A DNA stretch of 44,126 nucleotides from assembly GCA_040414495.1 (NCBI GenBank), contig JBEDUI010000041.1:1-44126 (forward strand). The letters are read 5' to 3'. This stretch comes from DATAVB01 sp040414495. Lineage in GTDB: Bacteria; Actinomycetota; Actinomycetes; Mycobacteriales; QHCD01. The notes under the pieces were generated by a model, which worked only from the letters and a program-made list of their open reading frames with translations, made no database searches and had not been told where the DNA came from. Below, in pieces: positions 33,931-42,087 of this stretch (position 1 is its first letter; each line of letters begins with the position of its first letter). The position numbers and the translations under genes are program-made.

Positions 33931-34666
33931 CGACTTTCCTTTCGCCGTCGAGCAGATCGCGCAGCGTGCCGCCGGCCACGGCTGACCAGTCGGTGTCGGA
34001 AATTCGCGCATGACGCAGCCGGATCGTGGCCGGTGAGGTGGCGTGCAACGGGCTGCGCGAACCGAAGGCCAGATGCCCCGCCCCGACTTCGCCGACCACG
34101 GTCTCGATCGAATCCGGTGCGTTCAGCAGCCGGGTCGAGGCGACGAAACCCGGCTCCTGCCGGGCAACCAGAATGAAATCGGCCAGATGGTAGGCGTGCA
34201 CGTCGAGGAACACCACGCGCGCAGCACGTTCGGCGTAAGCCTGCCAGCAGACCCGGAAATCGCCCTCGACCAACAACACCAGGTTGCGCCGCAGGGCCTC
34301 GTCGACCACATGCCGATAACCGGGAAAGGTCGGGGCGGCCGATTGGTTCGCGAACAGCCGTACCGCCCGCACCCCGGCCGCGACCATCCGGTCCAATTCG
34401 GACTCGGCCCGCAACCCATTGCGCAGGTTGATCGTCGCAGCCGGGTACCACCCGTCAAGCGGGCTCACCACGTCGATCGTTTCGGTGTTTCCCTCGATGT
34501 CGTCGAACCAGGCGCCGCGGGCCGAACAGGCCACCGCGCCGCGGATTCCGGCTTTGTCCAATGTGGTCCGTACCGTCGCCAGGTCCATCCGTACCTGGGC
34601 CCGGGGCGGCCAGGTGCCGAACAGTACGTCGCAGTCCAGCGCGATCGGACGGAGTCGGTCAACCAT
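33923..34666 (-). CDS. Amidohydrolase-fold protein lacking metal ligands (pseudoenzyme candidate), pair B
   Basis: A 247-residue relative of the protein at 24277-25032. Strand 1 reads LDCDVLFG instead of an HxH motif, and the last strand reads FGSRSPLH instead of GSD, so neither metal binding nor the catalytic Asp is preserved. Both paralogues share DxDVLxG, FGxxSPxH and a terminal LLxGER. The ATG at 34666 overlaps the dehydrogenase stop by eight bases, and its own stop overlaps the intact hydrolase gene by eight bases. Conservation of the same losses in two separate operons argues for a real function, perhaps as a binding or structural partner, rather than decay. Confidence 0.75.
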   Translation of the reverse strand: MVDRLRPIALDCDVLFGTWPPRAQVRMDLATVRTTLDKAGIRGAVACSARGAWFDDIEGNTETIDVVSPLDGWYPAATINLRNGLRAESELDRMVAAGVRAVRLFANQSAAPTFPGYRHVVDEALRRNLVLLVEGDFRVCWQAYAERAARVVFLDVHAYHLADFILVARQEPGFVASTRLLNAPDSIETVVGEVGAGHLAFGSRSPLHATSPATIRLRHARISDTDWSAVAGGTLRDLLDGERKVGG

Positions 34667-35510
34667 GGGCCGGCACGGGTAGCGCGGCGGCCACTGTGGA
34701 CAGTATCCGCACCGGAGCCAGCAGTTGCTCTGCCGACAACGGCCCGGTCCCCGAGTCGAGCATCGCGGCGAATACGTCGACCGACGGGCGGCTGTAGTGC
34801 TCCTGGAGCCGGAGTTCGTCGACAATGGATTCGCCGGCCCGTTTGGCCACAATCCGCCACGGCACCGCCTTGCGCGTGTCGGGGCGGACGAATTCCATCA
34901 CCACGGTGGTGGGGCCGGCGCTCGCGGTCACCACAACCGCGTCATCCAGCGAGTGCACCACGAGGTCCGATAGCGACCGGTCGGGCAGCAGAGCCAATAC
35001 CAATTCGACGATGTGAATCCCGTAGAAGAAGATGCCGGCGTATTGGCTGTCCGGGTCGGCCGGTCCGGTCACGATCAAGGTGTCCACACCGGACTGCAGC
35101 CGGGCGGCCAGGCTGGTGATCTGCGGCGAATACCGCAGTGCGCTGAACGACGTGACCGGGATTCCTTTGCTACCAGCCAGATCGAGAATCGCTTGCGCAT
35201 CCGGCACGTCGCAGGCCAGCGGTTTGTCCACCAGAACCGGCAAGGACGCCTCGAGTAACGGTGTCGCCTCGGCGCGGTGCTGGCGGCCGTCGCGGGAACA
35301 CACCACCGCCGCGTCGACCAACCCAAGCAGATCAGCCGGCGCGGTGACGATCTGGCTGATATCTCCGGCCGCGGCCAGGGCTCGGTTTCGTTCCGAATCG
35401 CCACCGGCCAGGGCGACGACGCGATGGTCGGGATACCGCTTGTCGGCGTTGAAGTAGCGTACGTAATGATCGGCGTGGCTGTTCTCGGTCCCGACAATTC
35501 CTATCCGCAC
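34659..35510 (-). CDS. Gfo/Idh/MocA-like oxidoreductase with unusual nucleotide loop
   Basis: A 283-residue protein, shorter than the usual 330-350. The first strand and loop read MRIGIVGTENSHADHYVRYF; GTENSH replaces the GxGxxG loop. LVDKPLACDV stands for the EKP motif, with Asp in place of Glu. SQYAGIFFYGIHIVELVLALL carries the His of the substrate domain. It is probably still an NAD(P)-binding dehydrogenase, but cofactor binding may differ. The GTG start follows AGGAG. The gene lies 31 bases after the second DegT aminotransferase gene and overlaps the amidohydrolase-like gene, so the four proteins are made together. Confidence 0.82.
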   Translation of the reverse strand: MRIGIVGTENSHADHYVRYFNADKRYPDHRVVALAGGDSERNRALAAAGDISQIVTAPADLLGLVDAAVVCSRDGRQHRAEATPLLEASLPVLVDKPLACDVPDAQAILDLAGSKGIPVTSFSALRYSPQITSLAARLQSGVDTLIVTGPADPDSQYAGIFFYGIHIVELVLALLPDRSLSDLVVHSLDDAVVVTASAGPTTVVMEFVRPDTRKAVPWRIVAKRAGESIVDELRLQEHYSRPSVDVFAAMLDSGTGPLSAEQLLAPVRILSTVAAALPVPAHG

Positions 35511-35541
35511 CGGGTCTCCTCAGTCGGTCTACTTCGGACGG

Positions 35542-36810
35542 TCAACGAGCGACGAAATGCCCGTGCACCTTGCGTATCGCCGTGGCGATGTCGTCGACAT
35601 CCTCATCGGTATAGTGCTCGTTCCACGCCAGTACCATCAGCGTCTGGTTGATCAACGTCTCGGCCGCCGGACAATCCCCCACCGAATAGTGGATCTCGGT
35701 ACGCGCCGGCGGTGCGGTGAACGGGAATCCGGACTTGCCGTAGACCTTGCGTTCGGTCAGCGCCGGAACCAGATACAGCGGACGGTCCAGGTACCCGCTG
35801 GAAACCGGGATCCCCTCGGCCCGCAGCGCCGCGCCGTACCGCGCATTATCGACCCCGACGACGGCCGGGTCGATGACCAACGGAAACAGCCAGAACGAAT
35901 GCCGGTCAATTCCGGTCGGCAGGTGCAGGCCGGCCAGATCGCTCAGCTGATCGACGAGCCGCTGGGCCGATGCTCGGCGGGAATCGATCACGCCGGGCAG
36001 CTTGGCCAGTTGCGCGTGCGCCACCGCACCCTGCAATTCGGTCATGCGGTAATTGAAGCCGTGGAACACATGCGTTCGCTCGCCGGTGTCCCGCGGCCAA
36101 CCCTTGTCGGCGAACAATCGCATATGCCGATCCAGCGCGGGATCATTGGTGATCGTGAGTCCGCCGTCGCCGGAGGTGATGTGTTTGGATTGCTGCAGGC
36201 TGAAACAGCCGATGTCCGCGCGCGTGCCGGCGTAGCTGTCGCCGCCCGGCGGAACCGCGAGATAGGCCTGGGCGCAATCCTCGATGACCGGGATATTACG
36301 TTGCCGCCCGAGAGCCACGATGTCGTCGATCGGCGCGCCACCGCCGAAAAGGTGGACCACAATGATGCCGCGGGTCCGCTCGGAAATGGCCTGCTCGACG
36401 CTGGCCGCCGTTATGCAGCCGGTCAACGGGTCGACGTCGGCGAAGATCGGAACGGCGTTCTGCGCCAGCACGCCGACGATCGTGCCGAAATCCGTGATGG
36501 GCGGGACGATCACCTCATCGCCCGGTTCCAGATCGAGTGTGGACACCGCCAGGTGGATGGCCGAGGTTCCCGATGTGCTGGCGACGGCGTGCCGCGCGCC
36601 CAACAATTCGGCGAAATCCGTCTCCAGCGCGGGCACCTCCCGCCCGCCGACGCGGGACAGGTTGCCGGACTCGACCACCCGCCGCAACGCGTCGATCTCC
36701 TCGATCCCCAGCGTGCGCCCGGCCGAATCGCCGTTGGTCGGAAATGGCCTGCTCCGGACGGGAGAACCACCGTCGAGTGCCAACCGCAACGGCGTCTGGG
36801 AAGACGTCAT
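35542..36810 (-). CDS. DegT/DnrJ/EryC1 family sugar aminotransferase
   Basis: A 422-residue PLP aminotransferase, paralogue of the one at 31990. It begins LALDGGSPVRSRPFPTNG and carries AVASTSGTSAIHLAV, IPVIEDCAQAYLA (Asp178) and SLQQSKHITSGDGG with Schiff-base Lys209. It has a longer C-terminal half with a YLDRPLYLVPAL segment. Together with the following dehydrogenase gene it resembles the oxidase-plus-aminotransferase pairs used to exchange OH and NH2 on sugars or cyclitols (for example NtdA/NtdC), though which direction it works in is unknown. First gene of the minus-strand operon; promoter and LacI-type operator lie at 36873-36921. Confidence 0.9.
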   Translation of the reverse strand: MTSSQTPLRLALDGGSPVRSRPFPTNGDSAGRTLGIEEIDALRRVVESGNLSRVGGREVPALETDFAELLGARHAVASTSGTSAIHLAVSTLDLEPGDEVIVPPITDFGTIVGVLAQNAVPIFADVDPLTGCITAASVEQAISERTRGIIVVHLFGGGAPIDDIVALGRQRNIPVIEDCAQAYLAVPPGGDSYAGTRADIGCFSLQQSKHITSGDGGLTITNDPALDRHMRLFADKGWPRDTGERTHVFHGFNYRMTELQGAVAHAQLAKLPGVIDSRRASAQRLVDQLSDLAGLHLPTGIDRHSFWLFPLVIDPAVVGVDNARYGAALRAEGIPVSSGYLDRPLYLVPALTERKVYGKSGFPFTAPPARTEIHYSVGDCPAAETLINQTLMVLAWNEHYTDEDVDDIATAIRKVHGHFVAR

Positions 36811-36872
36811 AACCGCATCTCACCTTTCCTGGCCGCAAAAACACAGACCGGATCGGACGCAATATGGCGGAG

Positions 36873-36921
36873 TGCAAACGCTTGCGTCAGGTATCGTGTC
36901 GTGCCGATACGACCGTGTCAA
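36873..36921 (-). promoter_or_regulatory. Promoter with LacI-type operator for the second DegT operon
   Basis: On the minus strand TTGACA (36916-36921), a 17-base spacer and CACGAT (36893-36898) form a promoter. TGCAAACGCTTGCG (plus-strand reading, 36873-36886) lies at the expected start site and differs from the perfect palindrome at two positions. Confidence 0.7.
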
Positions 36922-36989
36922 GGCTTAATCAATCCTGGCCGCCACGAGCGGCGATCGAAAGCCCGTGTTCCGCACGGACCCCGGGGGCC

Positions 36990-37991
36990 CTATCGGGTCC
37001 GGCGCGCCATCCGGCCGGTCGACCCCCGGGCCACAAATGCACCGGAGAGCGTGATCTCCTGAATCCGGTGTTCTTTCGGTGAATCCAACGCGTCGATCAG
37101 CAAATCAATTGCGGCCCGGCCGGCCTCGGCGATCGGCGTGGCTACGGTGGTCAGGGTCGGCAACGTCATCGAGGCGAAGAAGATGTCGTCGCAGCCGGAC
37201 ACGCTGATCTGGTCCGGAACCCGCAATCCCCGCTCAGACAGGCGATGTATCGCGCCGAGCGCGACCACATCGTCGAAGGCGACCGCGGCGGTAGCCGCAC
37301 TGTCGGCCACCGCGTCACCGGCGAGCACGCCACCTTCGAATGTGGCCGGGTAGGGCCCGAGAACGTCGACCTGCATCCCGCTTTTGGCGGCCTGGCGGCG
37401 CACGCTGTTGCGCCGTTCGCGGTCCGACCAGGACGAGGCCGGTCCGGCCAGGTACACGATCTTGCGGTGGCCGAGCGAACGCAGGTGCTGCACCAATTGC
37501 CCGAGGCCGTCGCGAGTGCTGCAGCACACCGATGTGACGCCGGATATCGAACGGTTGACGCACACCAGCGGCCGCTGTGTGGCCAACTCGCGAATCTGAC
37601 CGGCCGGCGACCGCGGCGAACACAACACGAGGCCGTCGACCCGACCGGACAGATCGCGGATCAGCGCCTTTTCCCGGTCGGCGTGTTCGTCAGTGTCCAT
37701 CAGCATCACGCCGTAACCACGTTCGTAGGCCCGATCTTCGGCGGCCCGAACCAACGGCGGAAAGAACGGGTTGGCGATATCGGGAACCAGCAGGCCCAAA
37801 GTGGTTGTGCGTCCGGTCACCAGGCCCCGAGCCGATCGATTCGGCTGATAGCCCACCCGCTCGGCGATGGCGAGAATCTCGGTCCGGGTCTGCTCACCGA
37901 TCAGCTCTGGTCGGGTGAACGCACGCGAGACGGTCGAGACAGAAACACCCGCTTCCTCGGCGATTGACTTCAGCGAAGCGGGTCCCGACAT
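36990..37991 (-). CDS. LacI-family transcriptional regulator
   Basis: A 333-residue repressor. The N-terminal helix-turn-helix is LKSIAEEAGVSVSTVSRAFTRP, followed by the hinge helix region VGYQPNRSARGLVTGRT. The periplasmic-binding-like ligand domain starts TLGLLVPDIANPFFPPLVRAAEDRA and ends with the typical IPDQ-like and TTVATPIAEAGRAAIDLL segments. The ATG at 37991 is chosen because GAGGG stands five bases upstream; a longer frame crosses the operator. Its own promoter region contains an operator (38062-38075), and three more occur in front of the LplBC operon and both DegT genes, so it is likely a local regulator with autoregulation. Confidence 0.92.
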   Translation of the reverse strand: MSGPASLKSIAEEAGVSVSTVSRAFTRPELIGEQTRTEILAIAERVGYQPNRSARGLVTGRTTTLGLLVPDIANPFFPPLVRAAEDRAYERGYGVMLMDTDEHADREKALIRDLSGRVDGLVLCSPRSPAGQIRELATQRPLVCVNRSISGVTSVCCSTRDGLGQLVQHLRSLGHRKIVYLAGPASSWSDRERRNSVRRQAAKSGMQVDVLGPYPATFEGGVLAGDAVADSAATAAVAFDDVVALGAIHRLSERGLRVPDQISVSGCDDIFFASMTLPTLTTVATPIAEAGRAAIDLLIDALDSPKEHRIQEITLSGAFVARGSTGRMARRTR

Positions 37992-38030
37992 AGACGCCCT
38001 CATTCCGACCAGTGGGCTTGTGGCCCGACG

Positions 38031-38075
38031 TTGACAGGGTTCGCCGCGACTGGGCAAACTGTGCAAGCGTTCGCA
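38031..38075 (+). promoter_or_regulatory. Promoter with LacI-type operator for the dehydrogenase-NagA operon
   Basis: TTGACA (38031-38036), an 18-base spacer and CAAACT (38055-38060) are followed at once by TGCAAGCGTTCGCA (38062-38075), placed over the expected start site. The same site lies in front of the divergent LacI-type gene. Confidence 0.7.
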
Positions 38076-38141
38076 GGAACCTGCGGTCATGGTACCTAAG
38101 TTCCGGTGCGCACCAACCAATGCCGGCAGACATGGAGCGTC

Positions 38142-39170
38142 GTGCAGGGCTCAAAGACCGTCCGGTTGGCCATTGCCGGACTGCGGCATCCGCATATCGA
38201 GACGATCATCGACGAGGCTCGGCAGCGTACGGACGTTGAGCTGGTCGCGATTGCCGAGCGGGATCCGGCCGTACGCGCCGAGTACGGGGCAAAACTGCAA
38301 GTACCCGACTTTGCCGACCACAACGAGATGTTCGCCACGACCGCGATTGATGTCGTCGGCATTGGGGCGATCAATGCCCATCGCGGCCCGATTGCCGCGG
38401 ACGCTCTGCGGGCCGGCCTGCACGTCATCGCCGACAAGCCACTGTGTACGAGCTTGGATCAGCTCGCCGACATCGAGTCGGCCTGGCGCTCAGGCGATCG
38501 CCTGCTCTCAATCGCTTTCGAGAAGCGGTTCTACCCGCCGACGCTGGCGCTCGGGTCGCTCGTGGCCGGGCGGGAGTTGGGTCGGCTGGCGATCATCGCC
38601 GCCAGCGCGCCGCACAAGTTGACCCGGTCCCGGCGTCCGAACTGGATGTTCGATCACAACGCTTATGGCGGCGTAATCAACGATCTGGCCGTGCATGACA
38701 TCGACCTTCTGCTGCATTTTTCCGGCGCGAAATCCGGTCGCCTACAGGCGTTCGCTCGCAATACCGGCAATACCGATCGGCCGGAATTCCAGGACACGGC
38801 GATCGTCACCATGAGCACCGACGACGGGCTGCTGGCCACCTTGGAGGTGCATTGGCTCAGCCCCGAGGCAGCGCCGTACCACGGCGACTACCGGATGCGG
38901 CTGGTCGGCACCGAAGGCACGGCCGAGCTGCTGTGGAAGGACGGTCGGCTCGACGTGGCAACGCACAACCGTCCACCATGGACACCGCCGCTGCCGGAGC
39001 GGTTGCGCCCGGCCCAGGATTTCTTTGACGCCGTATTGGCCGGAGGATCACCGAACATCACGGCCGAGGCGTCGTTCGCCGCGACCAGAATCGCCTTGTT
39101 GGCCCAGCGCAGCGCCGATCAGGGCGGTACGCCGGTCCGCTGGGATCTCACGGGAGAGGCGACGCGATGA
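38142..39170 (+). CDS. Gfo/Idh/MocA-like oxidoreductase
   Basis: A 342-residue dehydrogenase. The Rossmann strand reads VRLAIAGLRHPHIETIIDEA, so the Gly motif is altered (GLRHPH). VIADKPLCTSL stands for EKP, and GGVINDLAVHDIDLLLHFSG carries the substrate-domain Asp/His. The GTG start at 38142 has GGAG five bases upstream; earlier in-frame codons lie in the promoter region. It overlaps the NagA-like gene by four bases (ATGA), so it may act on the same amino sugar. Together with the gene at 34659 it forms a subgroup with a non-canonical nucleotide loop. Confidence 0.87.
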   Translation: MQGSKTVRLAIAGLRHPHIETIIDEARQRTDVELVAIAERDPAVRAEYGAKLQVPDFADHNEMFATTAIDVVGIGAINAHRGPIAADALRAGLHVIADKPLCTSLDQLADIESAWRSGDRLLSIAFEKRFYPPTLALGSLVAGRELGRLAIIAASAPHKLTRSRRPNWMFDHNAYGGVINDLAVHDIDLLLHFSGAKSGRLQAFARNTGNTDRPEFQDTAIVTMSTDDGLLATLEVHWLSPEAAPYHGDYRMRLVGTEGTAELLWKDGRLDVATHNRPPWTPPLPERLRPAQDFFDAVLAGGSPNITAEASFAATRIALLAQRSADQGGTPVRWDLTGEATR

Positions 39171-40294
39171 TCGAGGTGACCGGACGGCTGGTGGGCAGCG
39201 GCCGCGCGGTGCGGCTACGGCTCGCCGATGGCCGCATCGCCGGGATCGCCGACGCCGGGGCGGAATCCGGACTGTGGATCATGCCCGGACCGATCGATAT
39301 CCAGGTGAACGGGTACGGCGGCCACGATGTGAACGCCGAAGACGTCAGCCCGGACGTGATCGAGGCCCTGGTACGAGCCGAGTGGGCGGCCGGCGTCACG
39401 GCGATCTGCCCGACGATCATCACTGGCCCGGAGGACCGGATCTGCACTGCGCTGCGGGCAATCGCGCAGGCCCGGGCGGCCGACCCGCTGATCGCGCGGG
39501 CAATTCCGTGTGTGCACGTGGAAGGGCCGTATATCGCCGACGATGACGGGCCGCGTGGCGCGCATGATGCACGATATCTCCGTAACCCGGACCTGGCCGA
39601 ATTCGCGCGCTGGCAGCAGGCGGCCGAGGGGCTCGTCGGCATTGTGACCCTGGCCCCGGAATTGCGCGGCGCACCCGAATACATCGCCGGAATTACCCGG
39701 GCCGGTGTCATCGCCTCGGTCGGCCACACGGCGGCCGCACCGGCCGATATCGCCGCCGCCGCGGCCGCCGGTGCCCGACTCTCCACCCACCTGGGCAATG
39801 GCGCCCATCCGGTCCTGCCACGCCACCCCAACTACATCTGGGCGCAGCTGGCCGAAGACCGGTTCACCGCGAGCCTGATCGCCGATGGCCATCATCTGGA
39901 CGACGCGACGTTGTCGGTCATGCTGCGGGCCAAGGGAATCGACCGCTGCATTCTGGTCAGCGACACCGTTGCGCTCTCCGGAATGGCGCCCGGCCGCTAC
40001 CACACACCGGTCGGCGGCGAGGTCGAGTTGACCGCCGACGGCCGGTTGACCATGCCCGGTTCGACGCTGCTGGCGGGAGCGAGCAAGACGTTGGCCGAAT
40101 GCACGCGGCGACTGGGCGAGATCGGAATTTCCGGCGCGGACGTGGTGGCGATGGCGGCCCGCAATCCCGCTCGCCTGCTGAATCTGGATCGGGGCGAGTT
40201 GCACCTGAACGACATTGTCCTGCTAGACGGCGAATTCGGCGCGCCGCTGGCGACCATTGTCGGCGGCGAAGTGGTCGCCGGCACCCTGCCGTAG
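39167..40294 (+). CDS. nagA: N-acetylglucosamine-6-phosphate deacetylase-like amidohydrolase
   Basis: A 375-residue amidohydrolase of the NagA family, which removes the acetyl group from N-acetylated amino-sugar phosphates. It has PGPIDIQVNGYGG at the barrel start, HVEGPYI with metal-ligand Glu119, SVGHT (His187), STHLGNGAHP (His208) and VSDTVALSG with catalytic Asp266. All expected ligands are present. The THLYNAMP of E. coli is replaced by THLGNGAHP, so the substrate may not be GlcNAc-6-phosphate itself. No nagB or nagE is adjacent. It is coupled to the upstream dehydrogenase gene and lies under the LacI-type operator. Confidence 0.85.
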   Translation: MIEVTGRLVGSGRAVRLRLADGRIAGIADAGAESGLWIMPGPIDIQVNGYGGHDVNAEDVSPDVIEALVRAEWAAGVTAICPTIITGPEDRICTALRAIAQARAADPLIARAIPCVHVEGPYIADDDGPRGAHDARYLRNPDLAEFARWQQAAEGLVGIVTLAPELRGAPEYIAGITRAGVIASVGHTAAAPADIAAAAAAGARLSTHLGNGAHPVLPRHPNYIWAQLAEDRFTASLIADGHHLDDATLSVMLRAKGIDRCILVSDTVALSGMAPGRYHTPVGGEVELTADGRLTMPGSTLLAGASKTLAECTRRLGEIGISGADVVAMAARNPARLLNLDRGELHLNDIVLLDGEFGAPLATIVGGEVVAGTLP

Positions 40295-40309
40295 CACTGA
40301 AAAGCATGG

Positions 40310-40315
40310 CAATAT
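40310..40315 (+). promoter_or_regulatory. Candidate -10 box before the serine hydrolase gene
   Basis: CAATAT ends six bases before the ATG at 40322. No Shine-Dalgarno sequence is present in the 27-base gap after nagA, so a leaderless transcript is possible in addition to read-through. Confidence 0.4.
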
Positions 40316-40321
40316 CGGCAT

Positions 40322-42034
40322 ATGGATGCCGACCGGTTGACGCAGTTGCTGGACGAAGAACGGAAACGATTCGGCGTACCGGGCCTGGCGGTCGCGCTCG
40401 TCGCGGACGGCGATGTGGCATTGACCCGCGGGTTCGGGCACCGCGACGCGGCGGCGGCTGAGCCGGTCACCGACAAGACGCTGTTCGCGATCGCCTCCTG
40501 TACCAAGGCTTTCACCGCGACGCTGCTGGCCACCCTGGTCGGCGACGGGCTGCTGGACTGGGATACACCGGTACGGGAATATCTGCCGCATTTCCGGTTA
40601 CATGACCCGGTCGCCAGCGAATTGGCCACCGTCCGCGATCTGCTGAGCCATCGCACCGGGCTGCCGCGACACGATCTGAGCTGGTATGCGAATCCGCTTT
40701 TGGACCGGCCCCAGATCATTGACCGGCTGCGCCATCTGCCATCGTCGGCGTCATTTCGCAGTACGTGGCAATACAACAACCTGATGTTTCTCACGGCCGG
40801 TTATCTGGCCGGCGAATTGCTCGGAACCAGCTGGGAACAAGGCATTCGCGATCGGCTGCTGGAACCGCTCGGCATGAGCAATACCTGCTTTTCGCCGGCG
40901 GAAGCGAGCGCGACGGCGGACTGGGCCCGCGCGCATATCGAAAGCTATGGCGCGCTGAGCGAGGTGCCGCGAGTGAATTTCCCGGCCTGCGGGCCGGCCG
41001 GCAGCATCTATTCCTGCGCCGACGACCTGGCCCGCTGGCTGCTGCTCAATGCGAACGACGGTCGCATCGGTGAGCGCGAGATCATCGCCCCGGCCGCATT
41101 GCACCAGACCCGCAAACCCACTATGCCGGTTGGGGATGACGGCCCTTGGGACGAAATACTCAGCGTCGGCTACGGGCTGGGCTGGGTGGTCGAGGTCTAC
41201 CGTGGACACCGGATCATCCAGCACAGCGGCGGAATTGACGGGTTCAGCTCGCGCGTCGTCCTCGTACCGGAAAAGGGATTCGGCGTCGCGCTGCTGGCGA
41301 ACCTGGACGGCACTGGTCTGCCGCAAGCCTGCGCGTACCACGCGATCGACGCGGCACTCGGCCTCGAACCGCTGCCCTGGGGTGAGCGGCTTTATGATCG
41401 CGAACGGAGCTTGCGGGACGGCGTTTCGGCGGCCCGCTCCCATCGCGAGAACTCGACGTCAACCAAGAATCCGCCCACGCACCCATCTTCGGCGTACAAC
41501 GGCCGTTACGAAAATCCCGGCTACGGCACCATCACCGTCAATCTGGATGGCGACACAGGCACACTCGTGCTCGGTGACCGGACCTTCAGCCTGAGCCATC
41601 GCAATTACGATTCCTGGATCGCCTCGGCTCCGACGATTGAACAGACCAGCGTGGTGACATTCGGTCAGGACGCGGACGGCGAGATCGACGCGCTGCGGGC
41701 GGCGTGGGAGCCGCTGGTGGCGCCGATCGAATTCCGCCGTACCAGCGATCCGGCACTGTCCACACCGGACGCGCTCGCCCCGTACACCGGTACGTATGCG
41801 CTGGGCACGGTCCCGGTACGGATCAGCATCCGTGACGGTGCTTTGGAGGTCGCGATCAAGGGGATTGCTGCGCAGCGGTTGGTCCCCCGCCGCCCGGACG
41901 TGTTCACGGTCGAGGGCGATTCGGCGGCCCGAGTGCGATTTTCCCGGGTGGACGGAGCGGTCACCGAGGCGATTATCGAACCCGATCAGGGCATATTGCG
42001 GCGCACCCAGGACAGCCAGATTCGCGGATCCTGA
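40322..42034 (+). CDS. Serine beta-lactamase-fold hydrolase (class C/esterase-like)
   Basis: A 570-residue enzyme of the PF00144 family, which includes class C beta-lactamases, esterases and D-aminopeptidases. The catalytic triad motifs are clear: Ser59-x-x-Lys62 (ASCTKAF), Tyr151-x-Asn153 (QYNNLMF) and HSGG at 301-304. There is no signal peptide, so the enzyme is probably cytoplasmic, and it is unlikely to serve as a drug-resistance enzyme. After residue 370 follow two small beta-rich domains typical of esterase/aminopeptidase members. Its place at the end of the dehydrogenase-nagA unit suggests removal of an acyl or aminoacyl substituent from the sugar, but this is inference. Confidence 0.87.
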   Translation: MDADRLTQLLDEERKRFGVPGLAVALVADGDVALTRGFGHRDAAAAEPVTDKTLFAIASCTKAFTATLLATLVGDGLLDWDTPVREYLPHFRLHDPVASELATVRDLLSHRTGLPRHDLSWYANPLLDRPQIIDRLRHLPSSASFRSTWQYNNLMFLTAGYLAGELLGTSWEQGIRDRLLEPLGMSNTCFSPAEASATADWARAHIESYGALSEVPRVNFPACGPAGSIYSCADDLARWLLLNANDGRIGEREIIAPAALHQTRKPTMPVGDDGPWDEILSVGYGLGWVVEVYRGHRIIQHSGGIDGFSSRVVLVPEKGFGVALLANLDGTGLPQACAYHAIDAALGLEPLPWGERLYDRERSLRDGVSAARSHRENSTSTKNPPTHPSSAYNGRYENPGYGTITVNLDGDTGTLVLGDRTFSLSHRNYDSWIASAPTIEQTSVVTFGQDADGEIDALRAAWEPLVAPIEFRRTSDPALSTPDALAPYTGTYALGTVPVRISIRDGALEVAIKGIAAQRLVPRRPDVFTVEGDSAARVRFSRVDGAVTEAIIEPDQGILRRTQDSQIRGS

Positions 42035-42087
42035 CAACCGCGCCCATAGCGGACCCGCCATCGACCGACGAAAGTCCCTTACCGGAC

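Noticed and set aside
35557..37062. 501-codon plus-strand open frame
   Set aside because: Antisense to the second DegT aminotransferase gene, which has all PLP motifs.
40322..42034. Beta-lactamase antibiotic-resistance gene
   Set aside because: Catalytic motifs fit the broad PF00144 family, but there is no export signal and the context is sugar metabolism, so resistance is not supported.
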